Source: an uncultured Eubacteriales bacterium (GTDB lineage Bacteria; Bacillota; Clostridia; Oscillospirales; Acutalibacteraceae). Taken from it: a DNA stretch of 64,000 nt. A program made the position numbers and the translations under genes. Within the stretch, counting starts at the first letter, position 1. The number at the start of each line of letters is the position of its first letter. This document shows positions 15,335 through 23,794 of this stretch, piece by piece. The DNA lies in NCBI GenBank assembly GCA_934630515.1, contig CAKTVV010000008.1:1-64000 (forward strand), in the 5' to 3' direction. Under the pieces are notes generated by a model that saw nothing but the letters and a program-made list of their open reading frames with translations, was not told the DNA's origin and ran no database searches.

Positions 15335-18300
15335 ATGGATGCACAACAATTCGGAACGCTGTTCGGCCCCTATATGGCACCGGACGGGCAATGGCAGGCG
15401 CTGGCGGAGGGCATTATCGAGCAGCTGGATGTGAACCACGGCGACCGGGCTGTGGGGATCGTGCTGCGTCTGCCCCGGCTGGTGGCGGCAGAGACCCTGT
15501 TCGCCGCCGAAAAGGAGGTAGCGGCAGCGTTACATATGTCCTCGGCGGCTATCCGACCGCTGTTTCCCGGAGAATTGCTGGGGGATGAAGCCGGCTGGCC
15601 GTCGCTGGTGGAGCATCTGCGCCGCCGTAATGTGGCGGTCAACGGCACGCTGGACGACGCCCGATTTCTGCTGGAGGAAAACGCTCTGACGGTGGAATGT
15701 GTCCACGGCGGGGTGAATATTCTGTCCGCTACCGGTACCGAGGCGCTGCTGGAAACGCTGATCCTGGAGCAGTTCGGACGGCGGGTGAAGGTGACGTTTG
15801 CGGGGGAGGAAGTTCCCTGCGACGACGAGCATAATCGCCAGATGCAGCAGCAGGCGGAGCGGGAGGCGGCGGAGAGCGCCCGTCTGCAGGCGGAAAAACG
15901 GGCGGCAGAGCGTGCCGCCCAGCCCCAGCCTGCCACCGAAACCACGCCGGCAAAGCCCGGCAAGCCCGCCGACCCCACCCGCCCGCCGGCGGATGGGCTG
16001 CCGGTCTATCTGGATACGGCGCAGGTGCTGTTCGGCACTCCGGTGCGGGAGCGCCCGGTTCCGATTAAGGGGCTGGAGGCGGACGGCTCCACCGTCACGG
16101 TGTGGGGCGAGATCTTCCGCATCGACAGCCGGGATAATCGGGACGGCACAAAGACCAACTATTCTATTTCCATCACCGATCGCACCAGCTCTCTGACCCT
16201 CAAGTTGTGGCTGACCAAGGGGCGGGATAAGGATCGGATCGCCGCCGTTAAGGGGCTGAAGAACGGCAACTGCCTGGTGGTGACCGGCCCCTACGATTAC
16301 GACGATTATGCCAAATGCAACCTCCTGCGCCCGAAGTCCATGTCGGTGGTAGCCAAATACACCCGGCAGGATCTGGCGGAGCATAAGCGGGTGGAGCTGC
16401 ATATGCACACGAAGATGTCCGCTATGGATGCGGTCACCGACGCCGCTACGCTGGTGAAGCGGGCGGCTTCCTGGGGGCACAAGGCGGTCGCCATCACCGA
16501 CCACGGTGTGGTGCAGGCATTTCCGGATATTATGAACGCCGCCAAGGATCTGAAAAAAGCGGGTACGCCCATCAAGGTGCTGTACGGCATGGAGGCGTAC
16601 TATGTCAACGATATGATCCCCGCCGTGGACGGCAAGGCTGACCCGGCGCTGACGGACGAATGTATCGTGTTCGATATTGAAACCACCGGCTTGTCTCCCG
16701 CCACCGAGCGCATTACCGAGATCGGCGCAGTGCGGGTGGTAAACGGGGAGATTCAGGAGGAATTTGACATTTTTGTCAATCCCGGTAAGCCGATTCCTCC
16801 GAAGATCACCGAGCTGACCGGCATCACCGATCAAATGGTGGCGGATGCGCCCAACGAAGCGGAGGGACTGCGGCAATTCTACGAGTTCTGCGGCGACTGC
16901 CGGGTGCTGATCGCCCATAATGCCAAATTTGATACCTCCTTCATCCGGGCGGCGGCTCGCCGCAGCGGGATGGAGTACCCGTTCACCTCGATCGATACGG
17001 TGCCGGTGTGCCGGGCGCTGTATCCGGGGCAGAAAAACTATAAGCTGGATACGGTGGCGGAGTTTCTGCGGCTGCCGCCCTTTAATCATCACCGTGCCTG
17101 CGACGATGCCCGGGTGCTGGCGCAGATCTACCAGCATTGTATCAAGGACATGGGGGAGAAGAGCATCGAAACGGTGCAGCAGATCAACTGCACCATCACC
17201 GGCGTCGATCCCAAAAAGGCGGGCTATTACCACATGATCCTCATCGCCCGCAATCAGGTGGGGCTGAAGAATCTCTATAAGCTGGTGTCCTATTCCAATC
17301 TGGAATGCTTTTCCCGTAAGCCCCGGATCCCCCGCTCCAAGCTCATAGAGCATCGGGAGGGGCTGATCATCGGCAGCGCCTGCGAGGCGGGCGAGCTGTA
17401 TCGGGCGGTGGAGGCAGACAAGCCATGGGGCGAGCTGTGCGATATTGCTTCCTTTTACGATTTTCTGGAAATTCAGCCGTTGGGGAACAATGCCTTTATG
17501 CTGCGCCCCAGCAAGGGCAAGGGCGGGGTCATCAACCCGCCCCGCTGCCAGAGCGAGGCACAGCTGATCGCCTATAACAAGACCATTGTGCGGCTGGGCG
17601 AAAAGCTGGGCATCCCGGTCTGCGCCACCTGCGATGTCCACTTTATGGACCCGGAGGACGAGATGTATCGCCGGGTGCTGATGGCGGGCACCGGCTTTGA
17701 CGATGCCGACCAACAGCCGCCGCTGTATTTCCGCACCACCGAGGAGATGCTGAAGGAGTTCGCCTATCTGGGGGAGGAAAAGGCACGGGAGGTCGTCATC
17801 GACAATCCCAATCTGGTGGCGGACTGGACGGAGGAGATCAGTCCCATTCCCAAGGGGACATTCCCGCCCCATATGGACGGGGCTGACGAGGAGCTGCAGG
17901 AGATCTGCTGGAACCGGGCAAAGGAGATTTATGGCGAGCCGATGCCGGAGATCGTATCCGCCCGGCTGGAGAAGGAGCTGAACTCCATCATCAAGCACGG
18001 CTTCGCCGTCTTGTACATGATCGCCCAAAAGCTGGTGGCAAACTCCGTGGAGCACGGCTATCTGGTCGGCTCCCGTGGATCGGTGGGTTCATCGTTCGTA
18101 GCGCATATGGCGGGCATCTCCGAGGTGAACCCGCTGGCGCCCCACTATATTTGCCGCAATAAGGACTGTAAGTATTCGGAGTTTTTCACTCATGGTGAGG
18201 TAGGCTCCGGCTTTGACCTGCCGGTGAAGATGTGCCCGCATTGCGGGCAAAAGCTGGGGCGGGACGGTCACGAGATCCCGTTCGAGACTTTTCTGGGCTT

Positions 18301-19780
18301 TGACGGCGATAAATCCCCCGATATCGATCTGAACTTTGCCTCCGAATATCAGAACCAGGCGCACCGGTATACCGAAACGCTGTTTGGTCTTGACCATGTG
18401 TTCAAAGCCGGCACCATCGGTACCATTGCCGATAAGACCGCTTACGGCTATGTGAAAAAATACGCCGAGGAGCGGGGGCTGGCGTATAGCCCGGCGGAGC
18501 TGGATCGGCTGGCGATCGGCTGCACCGGGGTCAAGCGCACCACCGGCCAGCACCCCGGCGGCATGGTGGTCGTACCCAACGACTATGAGATCGAGGATTT
18601 CTGCCCGGTGCAGCATCCGGCGGATAAGAGCGATTCCGATAACATCACCACCCACTTTGATTTCCATTCCATCCACGATACCATTCTGAAGCTGGATAAT
18701 CTGGGGCACGTCATCCCCACCATCTATAAGTATCTGGAGAAATACACCGGCATCCCGGTGATGGAGGTGGATATGTCCGACCCGGCGGTGTACAGCCTGT
18801 TCACCTCGCCTGAGGCGCTGGGGCTGACAAAGGAGCAGCTGGGCTGCGAGACCGGCACCCTGTCCATTCCGGAGATGGGCACGGGCTTCACCATGCAGAT
18901 GCTGCTGGATTGCAAGCCCACCACCTTTGCCGACCTGCTGCAGATCTCCGGTATGTCCCACGGCACGGATGTGTGGCTTGGCAATGCACAGGACCTCATC
19001 CGGGCGGGCACCTGCACCATTTCTACCGCCATCGGCACCCGGGACAGCATCATGGTCTATCTGATGCACAAGGGACTGGAGCCGAAGATGGCGTTCAACA
19101 TCATGGAAAAGGTCCGGAAAGGCATGGTGGCAAAGGGAAAGCTGCCCCCGGAGGTATGGGAGAAGATGGAGTCGGAGATGCGCTCCCACGATGTGCCGGA
19201 GTGGTATATCGGCTCCTGTAAGAAGATCATGTATATGTTCCCGAAAGCGCACGCCGCCGCCTATGTGATCGCAGCGCTGCGGGTGGCGTGGTATAAGGTG
19301 CATTACCCGGTGGCGTACTATGCCGCCTATTTCACCGGCCGTGGCGAGGATTTCGATGCTGCTCCGGTGCAGAAGGGCATCGACGCCGTCAAGCTGCTGA
19401 TGGATGACATCCGGGAGCGGGGCAAGGAGGCAAGCCAAAAGGAGCAGAACATGGCGGATGCCCTCCATGTTATCTATGAGGCGATGCTGCGGGGGGTGGA
19501 ATTCCTCCCGGTCGATCTGTATAAATCCCACTGGTACCAGTTCTTAGTGGAGAAGGGCGAGGACGGACAGGAGCGGATCCGTCTGCCCTTCAGCGCCGTA
19601 GCGGGGCTGGGCGAGGCGGCGGCCCGCAGTATGCAGGAGGCTGCCAACCCGGAGGACCCGTATATTTCCTGCGACGATCTGCAGACCCGCACCGGCATCA
19701 CCAAGGCGGTGATGCAATCCCTGCGTGATCTGGGCGTGGTGGACGGCTTGCCGGAGACCAGCCAAATGACCTTTTTCTAA
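15335..19780 (+). CDS. polC: DNA polymerase III, PolC-type alpha subunit
   Basis: 1481 residues, the replicative polymerase of low-GC-type Gram-positives with its own proofreading exonuclease. Domains in order: N-terminal region with an Ala/Arg-rich linker (about 165-225); OB fold (about 245-330); PHP domain opening VELHMHTKMSAMDAVTDAA; DEDD exonuclease with VFDIETTGLSP at about 443; PHP remainder; zinc-binding CRNKDCKYS and MCPHCGQ (about 938-970); polymerase catalytic Asp in SPDIDLNF (about 995); C-terminal RNTP/fingers. It ends the housekeeping cluster before a mutarotase gene. Confidence 0.98.
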   Translation: MDAQQFGTLFGPYMAPDGQWQALAEGIIEQLDVNHGDRAVGIVLRLPRLVAAETLFAAEKEVAAALHMSSAAIRPLFPGELLGDEAGWPSLVEHLRRRNVAVNGTLDDARFLLEENALTVECVHGGVNILSATGTEALLETLILEQFGRRVKVTFAGEEVPCDDEHNRQMQQQAEREAAESARLQAEKRAAERAAQPQPATETTPAKPGKPADPTRPPADGLPVYLDTAQVLFGTPVRERPVPIKGLEADGSTVTVWGEIFRIDSRDNRDGTKTNYSISITDRTSSLTLKLWLTKGRDKDRIAAVKGLKNGNCLVVTGPYDYDDYAKCNLLRPKSMSVVAKYTRQDLAEHKRVELHMHTKMSAMDAVTDAATLVKRAASWGHKAVAITDHGVVQAFPDIMNAAKDLKKAGTPIKVLYGMEAYYVNDMIPAVDGKADPALTDECIVFDIETTGLSPATERITEIGAVRVVNGEIQEEFDIFVNPGKPIPPKITELTGITDQMVADAPNEAEGLRQFYEFCGDCRVLIAHNAKFDTSFIRAAARRSGMEYPFTSIDTVPVCRALYPGQKNYKLDTVAEFLRLPPFNHHRACDDARVLAQIYQHCIKDMGEKSIETVQQINCTITGVDPKKAGYYHMILIARNQVGLKNLYKLVSYSNLECFSRKPRIPRSKLIEHREGLIIGSACEAGELYRAVEADKPWGELCDIASFYDFLEIQPLGNNAFMLRPSKGKGGVINPPRCQSEAQLIAYNKTIVRLGEKLGIPVCATCDVHFMDPEDEMYRRVLMAGTGFDDADQQPPLYFRTTEEMLKEFAYLGEEKAREVVIDNPNLVADWTEEISPIPKGTFPPHMDGADEELQEICWNRAKEIYGEPMPEIVSARLEKELNSIIKHGFAVLYMIAQKLVANSVEHGYLVGSRGSVGSSFVAHMAGISEVNPLAPHYICRNKDCKYSEFFTHGEVGSGFDLPVKMCPHCGQKLGRDGHEIPFETFLGFDGDKSPDIDLNFASEYQNQAHRYTETLFGLDHVFKAGTIGTIADKTAYGYVKKYAEERGLAYSPAELDRLAIGCTGVKRTTGQHPGGMVVVPNDYEIEDFCPVQHPADKSDSDNITTHFDFHSIHDTILKLDNLGHVIPTIYKYLEKYTGIPVMEVDMSDPAVYSLFTSPEALGLTKEQLGCETGTLSIPEMGTGFTMQMLLDCKPTTFADLLQISGMSHGTDVWLGNAQDLIRAGTCTISTAIGTRDSIMVYLMHKGLEPKMAFNIMEKVRKGMVAKGKLPPEVWEKMESEMRSHDVPEWYIGSCKKIMYMFPKAHAAAYVIAALRVAWYKVHYPVAYYAAYFTGRGEDFDAAPVQKGIDAVKLLMDDIRERGKEASQKEQNMADALHVIYEAMLRGVEFLPVDLYKSHWYQFLVEKGEDGQERIRLPFSAVAGLGEAAARSMQEAANPEDPYISCDDLQTRTGITKAVMQSLRDLGVVDGLPETSQMTFF

Positions 19781-19825
19781 GTGAATACGGGCGGCTGTGC
19801 CGCTCATGATAAGGAGAAATGGAGC

Positions 19826-20248
19826 ATGTTAAAAGGTATTGACCCGATCTTGTCCCCGGAGCTGCTGAAGATTTTGTCGGAGATGGGACATGGCGATGAG
19901 ATCGTTATCGCCGACGGCGGATTTCCTGCAGCCAGTCTGGCACGCCATCTGGTGCGGGCGGACGGCGTGGGCTGCGTCGCTATGCTGGAGGCGGTGCTGT
20001 CGGTGCTGCCGCTGGATCAGTACGACGACCACAATTTCATTCTGATGAATGTGACCGGCGGCGATCAGCCCCCGACAATCTGGGAGGAATACGCCCGGGT
20101 GCTGGAAAAATACGAGCCCCAGGCGCATATCGAGCATATCGACCGGTTCGATTACTATGACCGGGCGAAGCAGGCGTATGTGGTGATCGCCACCAGCGAG
20201 GGGGCACCTTACGGCAATATTCTGCTGAAAAAGGGCTGTGTGCGCTGA
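19826..20248 (+). CDS. RbsD/FucU family protein (fucose mutarotase type)
   Basis: 140 residues, the normal size for this family. It opens LKGIDPILSPELLKILSEMG, then HGDEIVIADGGFPA, where the family has the His-Gly-Asp motif. It ends in YGNILLKKG with the conserved Tyr-Gly-Asn. Members interconvert alpha and beta anomers of fucose or ribose. ATG 19826 has AAGGAG nine bases upstream; an in-frame start at 19781 would add 15 atypical residues. It sits 45 bases after polC with no sugar kinase or isomerase nearby, so its sugar is not evident. A terminator follows about 90 bases after the stop. Confidence 0.85.
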   Translation: MLKGIDPILSPELLKILSEMGHGDEIVIADGGFPAASLARHLVRADGVGCVAMLEAVLSVLPLDQYDDHNFILMNVTGGDQPPTIWEEYARVLEKYEPQAHIEHIDRFDYYDRAKQAYVVIATSEGAPYGNILLKKGCVR

Positions 20249-20340
20249 GTCACGGTGCAAATGCAACCACGGATCGGTGAATTATCCCGGATTGCAGGAA
20301 CAGGACAATAGCCTTTAAGCAGAAAGCGTTCAGTTTTAAG

Positions 20341-20382
20341 CGGAGAGGTGCTGCGTCAGCGGCGCCACTCCGGTTTTATTTT
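20341..20382 (+). terminator. Terminator ending the polC/FucU unit
   Basis: CGGAG (20341-20345) and GGTGCTG (20347-20353) pair with CGGCGCC (20360-20366) and CTCCG (20368-20372) around a six-base loop, with TTTTATTTT after it. The rest of the 20249-20542 gap holds only this and the next hairpin. Confidence 0.8.
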
Positions 20383-20442
20383 GGGTGCGTGGCTGTAAAA
20401 TATGGGCTCTTGGAGGACGAATGGATTCCCCTACTGGATTTG

Positions 20443-20490
20443 CTCAAAATCAATCCCCCCGGATGTAGGAATCCTCTACATCCGGGGGGA
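20443..20490 (-). terminator. Terminator after valS
   Basis: TCCCCCCGGATGTAG (20454-20468) is perfectly complementary to 20476-20490 around a seven-base loop. On the minus strand it is followed by TTGATTTTG. It lies 53 bases past the valS stop. Confidence 0.8.
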
Positions 20491-20542
20491 TCGGTTCATG
20501 GTTCGATTTTTCGGGGCAGGTTACCGTTGATAATGCGACGGC

Positions 20543-23254
20543 TTATTGCATCTGCTGCATGGATTGCTCCAGCAGCGCCAGCTTCTCTCGCAGGCTGTCC
20601 GCCTGTGCCTGCGCACCGGCGACCACGGCGGCAGGGGCTTTGTCGGTGAACGCTTTGTTGTTCAGCCGTGCCAGCACACCTGCCAGCTGTTTTTCGGCGT
20701 TTTGCTTTTCCTTTTCCAGCCGTGCCATCTCGGCGGCTTTATCCACCAGCTCATCCAGCGGGATCTTCAGCGTAGCGGCATCGGTGACGATATTCACCGT
20801 TCCGGCTACCTCGAAACGCTCGCCGATCTCCACCTGTGCGGCGGACGCCAGCCGCTGCAGGAAGGGTACACCGGCAGCAAAGGTGTCCGCAAAGGCGGTC
20901 TCGATGAACAGATCGGCTTTCTTGGAGGGCGGCACGTTCATTTCCGCCCGGCGATTGCGGATGGCCCGGATGGCATCCATGATCCGCTCCATGCCCTTTT
21001 CCTCCTCCGGGAACACCAGAGAGGGATCGTAGGTCGCCCAAGGGGATACCATGATGCTCTCGCCCTCGTGGGGGAGGGACTGCCAGATCTCCTCGGTGAT
21101 GAACGGCATGAAGGGATGCAGCAGGGTGAGCATACCGGTCATGACATAGCAGAGCACCTGCAGTGCATTTTCCGCATCGTCCCCCTGCAGACGGGATTTG
21201 CACAGCTCGATATACCAGTCGCAATAGTTGTCCCAGATGAAGTCGTACAGCTTCTGCACGGCGATACCCAGCTCGAACTTCTCCAGATTGTCGGTGACCG
21301 CCTGCACCAGCTCATTGTAGCGGCTGAGGATCCACTTGTCCTCCAGCGTCAGCGTTTCCGGCAGGGACAGCGGGATCTCGTGCCCCTCCAGATTCATCCG
21401 CAGGAATCGGGCGGCGTTCCACAGCTTGTTGGCGAAGTTGCGGCTGGCCTCCACCTTGTCGGTCATATACCGCATATCGTTTCCGGGGCTGTTGCCGGTC
21501 GCCAGCATGAACCGCAGAGCATCGGCGCCGTATTTATCGATCTCCTCCAGCGGATCCACGCCGTTGCCCAGCGATTTGGACATTTTCCGGCCTTGGCTGT
21601 CCCGCACCAGACCGTGGATCAGCACGGTGTGAAAGGGGGCCTTGCCGGTATACGCCAGCCCGGAGAAGATCATCCGGCTCACCCAGAAGCCGATGATGTC
21701 GTAGCCGGTCACCAGCGTGTCGGTGGGGTAGAAATAATCCAGCTCCTCCGTCTGCTCCGGCCAGCCCAGCGTGGAGAAGGGCCACAGGGCGGAGGAAAAC
21801 CAGGTATCCAGCGTGTCGGGATCCTGGGTCAGATGGCTGCCGCCGCACTTAGGGCAGACGGCGGGGGCGTCCTTCGCCACCGCAGTCTCGCCGCAGTCGT
21901 CGCAATACCAGGCGGGAATGCGATGCCCCCACCACAGCTGGCGGGAGATGCACCAATCCCGGGTCCCCCGCATCCAGTTGAGATAGTTTTTGGTGAACCG
22001 CTCCGGCACAAAGGTGATCTCGCCCTTTTCCACCGCCTCGATGGCGGGCTTTGCCAGCGGCTCCATCTTCACGAACCACTGCTTGGACACCATGGGCTCG
22101 ATGGTGGAATGACACCGGTAGCAGGTGCCCACATCGTGGGTCAGATCCTCGGTCTCCTTGAGGAATCCGCCCGCCTCCAGATCCTTCAGGATAGCCTTAC
22201 GTGCCTCCTTGGCGGTCATGCCGGCGTATTTGCCGCAATCCAGCACCTCCGGCTCGCCCTGCGCCGCCCGCCCGGAGGCGATCAGCTCATCGGCAGCGGC
22301 CTTGTCCGCCGCTCCGGTCATGTGTCCGTCATAGGTCAGCACCCGGATGAGGGGCAGATCGTGGCGCTTACCCACCTCAAAGTCGTTGGGGTCATGGGCA
22401 GGGGTGATCTTCACCACGCCGGTGCCCTTGGTCATATCGGCGTGCTCATCGCAGACGATGGGGATCTCCTTGTTCAGCAGGGGCAGGATCACATGGCAGC
22501 CGTGGAGATGCCGATAGCGCTCGTCCTCGGCGTTGATCGCCACGGCGGTATCGCCCAGCATGGTCTCCGGGCGGGTGGTCGCCAGCTCCAGCATTTCGCC
22601 GGTCTCCTTGACCGGGTACAGCAGATGCCAGAAATGGCTGCTCTGGGGCTCGTATTCCACCTCGGCGTCGGAAATGGAGGTGTTGCATTTGGGGCACCAG
22701 TTCACCATCCGGTTGCCCCGGTAGATGAGCCCCTGCTCATACAGCCGCACAAACACGTCCTTGACCGCCTTGGAGCAGCCCTCGTCCATGGTGAACCGCT
22801 CCCGTTCCCAGTCGCAGCTGGAGCCGATGGTCTTCAGCTGGCTGACGATGCGGCTGCCGTATTTTTCTTTCCATGCCCAGGCACGCTCTAGAAAGCCGTC
22901 CCGTCCCAGATCCTCCTTGGTGACGCCTTCCTGCCGCATGGCCTCTACCACCTTGGCCTCGGTGGCGATGGAGGCGTGGTCGGTGCCGGGCATCCACAGG
23001 GCTTCATAGCCCCGCATCCGCCGCCAGCGGATGAGAATATCCTGCAGGGTGTTGTCCAGTGCGTGCCCCATATGCAGCTGACCGGTGATGTTCGGGGGCG
23101 GCATCATGACGGTGTAGGGCTTCTTCTCGCTGCCGTCGGCGTTTTTGGCGTGGGCGACAGCATGGAAATAGCCCCCGTCCAGCCAGAATTGATAGGTGCG
23201 CTGCTCCACCTCCCGGGGGTCATACACCTTAGCCAGTTCCTTGGGATGTGCCAT
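20543..23254 (-). CDS. valS: Valyl-tRNA synthetase
   Basis: 903 residues, class I synthetase. The HIGH-type motif is MGHALDN in NITGQLHMGHALDN (about residue 60). The CP1 editing domain spans about 180-340 with TTRPETMLGDTA. A zinc-knuckle-like CPKCGGSH lies near 490 and KMSKSLGNG near 555. The anticodon domain is followed by a C-terminal coiled-coil arm (last 65 residues, LEKEKQNAEKQLAGVLARLN). I saw no T-box leader; the gene follows the flavin reductase after only 15 bases, so it is read from upstream. Confidence 0.98.
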   Translation of the reverse strand: MAHPKELAKVYDPREVEQRTYQFWLDGGYFHAVAHAKNADGSEKKPYTVMMPPPNITGQLHMGHALDNTLQDILIRWRRMRGYEALWMPGTDHASIATEAKVVEAMRQEGVTKEDLGRDGFLERAWAWKEKYGSRIVSQLKTIGSSCDWERERFTMDEGCSKAVKDVFVRLYEQGLIYRGNRMVNWCPKCNTSISDAEVEYEPQSSHFWHLLYPVKETGEMLELATTRPETMLGDTAVAINAEDERYRHLHGCHVILPLLNKEIPIVCDEHADMTKGTGVVKITPAHDPNDFEVGKRHDLPLIRVLTYDGHMTGAADKAAADELIASGRAAQGEPEVLDCGKYAGMTAKEARKAILKDLEAGGFLKETEDLTHDVGTCYRCHSTIEPMVSKQWFVKMEPLAKPAIEAVEKGEITFVPERFTKNYLNWMRGTRDWCISRQLWWGHRIPAWYCDDCGETAVAKDAPAVCPKCGGSHLTQDPDTLDTWFSSALWPFSTLGWPEQTEELDYFYPTDTLVTGYDIIGFWVSRMIFSGLAYTGKAPFHTVLIHGLVRDSQGRKMSKSLGNGVDPLEEIDKYGADALRFMLATGNSPGNDMRYMTDKVEASRNFANKLWNAARFLRMNLEGHEIPLSLPETLTLEDKWILSRYNELVQAVTDNLEKFELGIAVQKLYDFIWDNYCDWYIELCKSRLQGDDAENALQVLCYVMTGMLTLLHPFMPFITEEIWQSLPHEGESIMVSPWATYDPSLVFPEEEKGMERIMDAIRAIRNRRAEMNVPPSKKADLFIETAFADTFAAGVPFLQRLASAAQVEIGERFEVAGTVNIVTDAATLKIPLDELVDKAAEMARLEKEKQNAEKQLAGVLARLNNKAFTDKAPAAVVAGAQAQADSLREKLALLEQSMQQMQ

Positions 23255-23269
23255 ACCTTGTTGCTCCTT

Positions 23270-23776
23270 TCAGTCGATGCGGCGTAGGATCTTCACGATC
23301 TCGCCAATATACATCCGGTGATAATCGTTGTTGTAGTGTCCCTCGATGGTGGGGTCTAAGAATCCGGCGGGGTCAATGTCCTGCCGATACATTTTTCGGC
23401 AGATCAGTACCAGCCGTGCCTCGTCCGGGTAGGGGGCGGCGGCATCGGTGCGGGGGGTCAGCCCGGCGGCGGCGAACTTGTCGCCCTCCCGGCCGCTCAT
23501 TTTTCCGCACAGCTGGAGCGCCCGGCGGTTCTCGCCGCCGAAAAAAGCCAGCGAGAAGTATTTTTCCCGCTCCATGAATCCGTAGGTGTACCGGGTGGGA
23601 CGTACATAGCAGGTGGCGACCGGTGCGTTCCACAGCACCCCCAGCCCGCCCCAGCTGGCGGTCATGGTGTTCAGGTCGCCGGGCTTGCCGGCGGAAATCA
23701 GCATCCATTGCTTTCCGATCAGGTCAAAGGGATTTTCCCGTATCTCGGAGGGGTCGATCTCCACAAATTTGTTCAT
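23270..23776 (-). CDS. Flavin reductase-like FMN-binding protein
   Basis: 168 residues of the flavin-reductase domain family. It shows WMLISAGKPGDLNTMTASWGGLG, then NAPVATCYVRPTRYTYGFMERE and FGGENRRALQLCGKMSGREGDKF in part, the usual FMN-binding layout. There is no signal peptide. It sits between metG and valS on the same strand with gaps of 18 and 15 bases, so it is probably co-transcribed with two synthetase genes, though no functional link is obvious. The electron acceptor is unknown. Confidence 0.85.
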   Translation of the reverse strand: MNKFVEIDPSEIRENPFDLIGKQWMLISAGKPGDLNTMTASWGGLGVLWNAPVATCYVRPTRYTYGFMEREKYFSLAFFGGENRRALQLCGKMSGREGDKFAAAGLTPRTDAAAPYPDEARLVLICRKMYRQDIDPAGFLDPTIEGHYNNDYHRMYIGEIVKILRRID

Positions 23777-23794
23777 GGTATGCGCCTCCCGTTA

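Noticed and set aside
15530..18055. Minus-strand open frame of 841 codons opposite polC
   Set aside because: It arises from the high GC content and codon bias of polC on the other strand; the His/Arg/Gln-rich product has no recognisable domain.
20546..22891. Plus-strand open frame of 781 codons opposite valS
   Set aside because: It is an antisense shadow of a conserved synthetase, with low-complexity composition and no start signal.
23255..23269. T-box leader before valS
   Set aside because: Only 15 bases separate valS from the preceding gene; no room and no T-box sequence. The metG and argS upstream regions also lack one.
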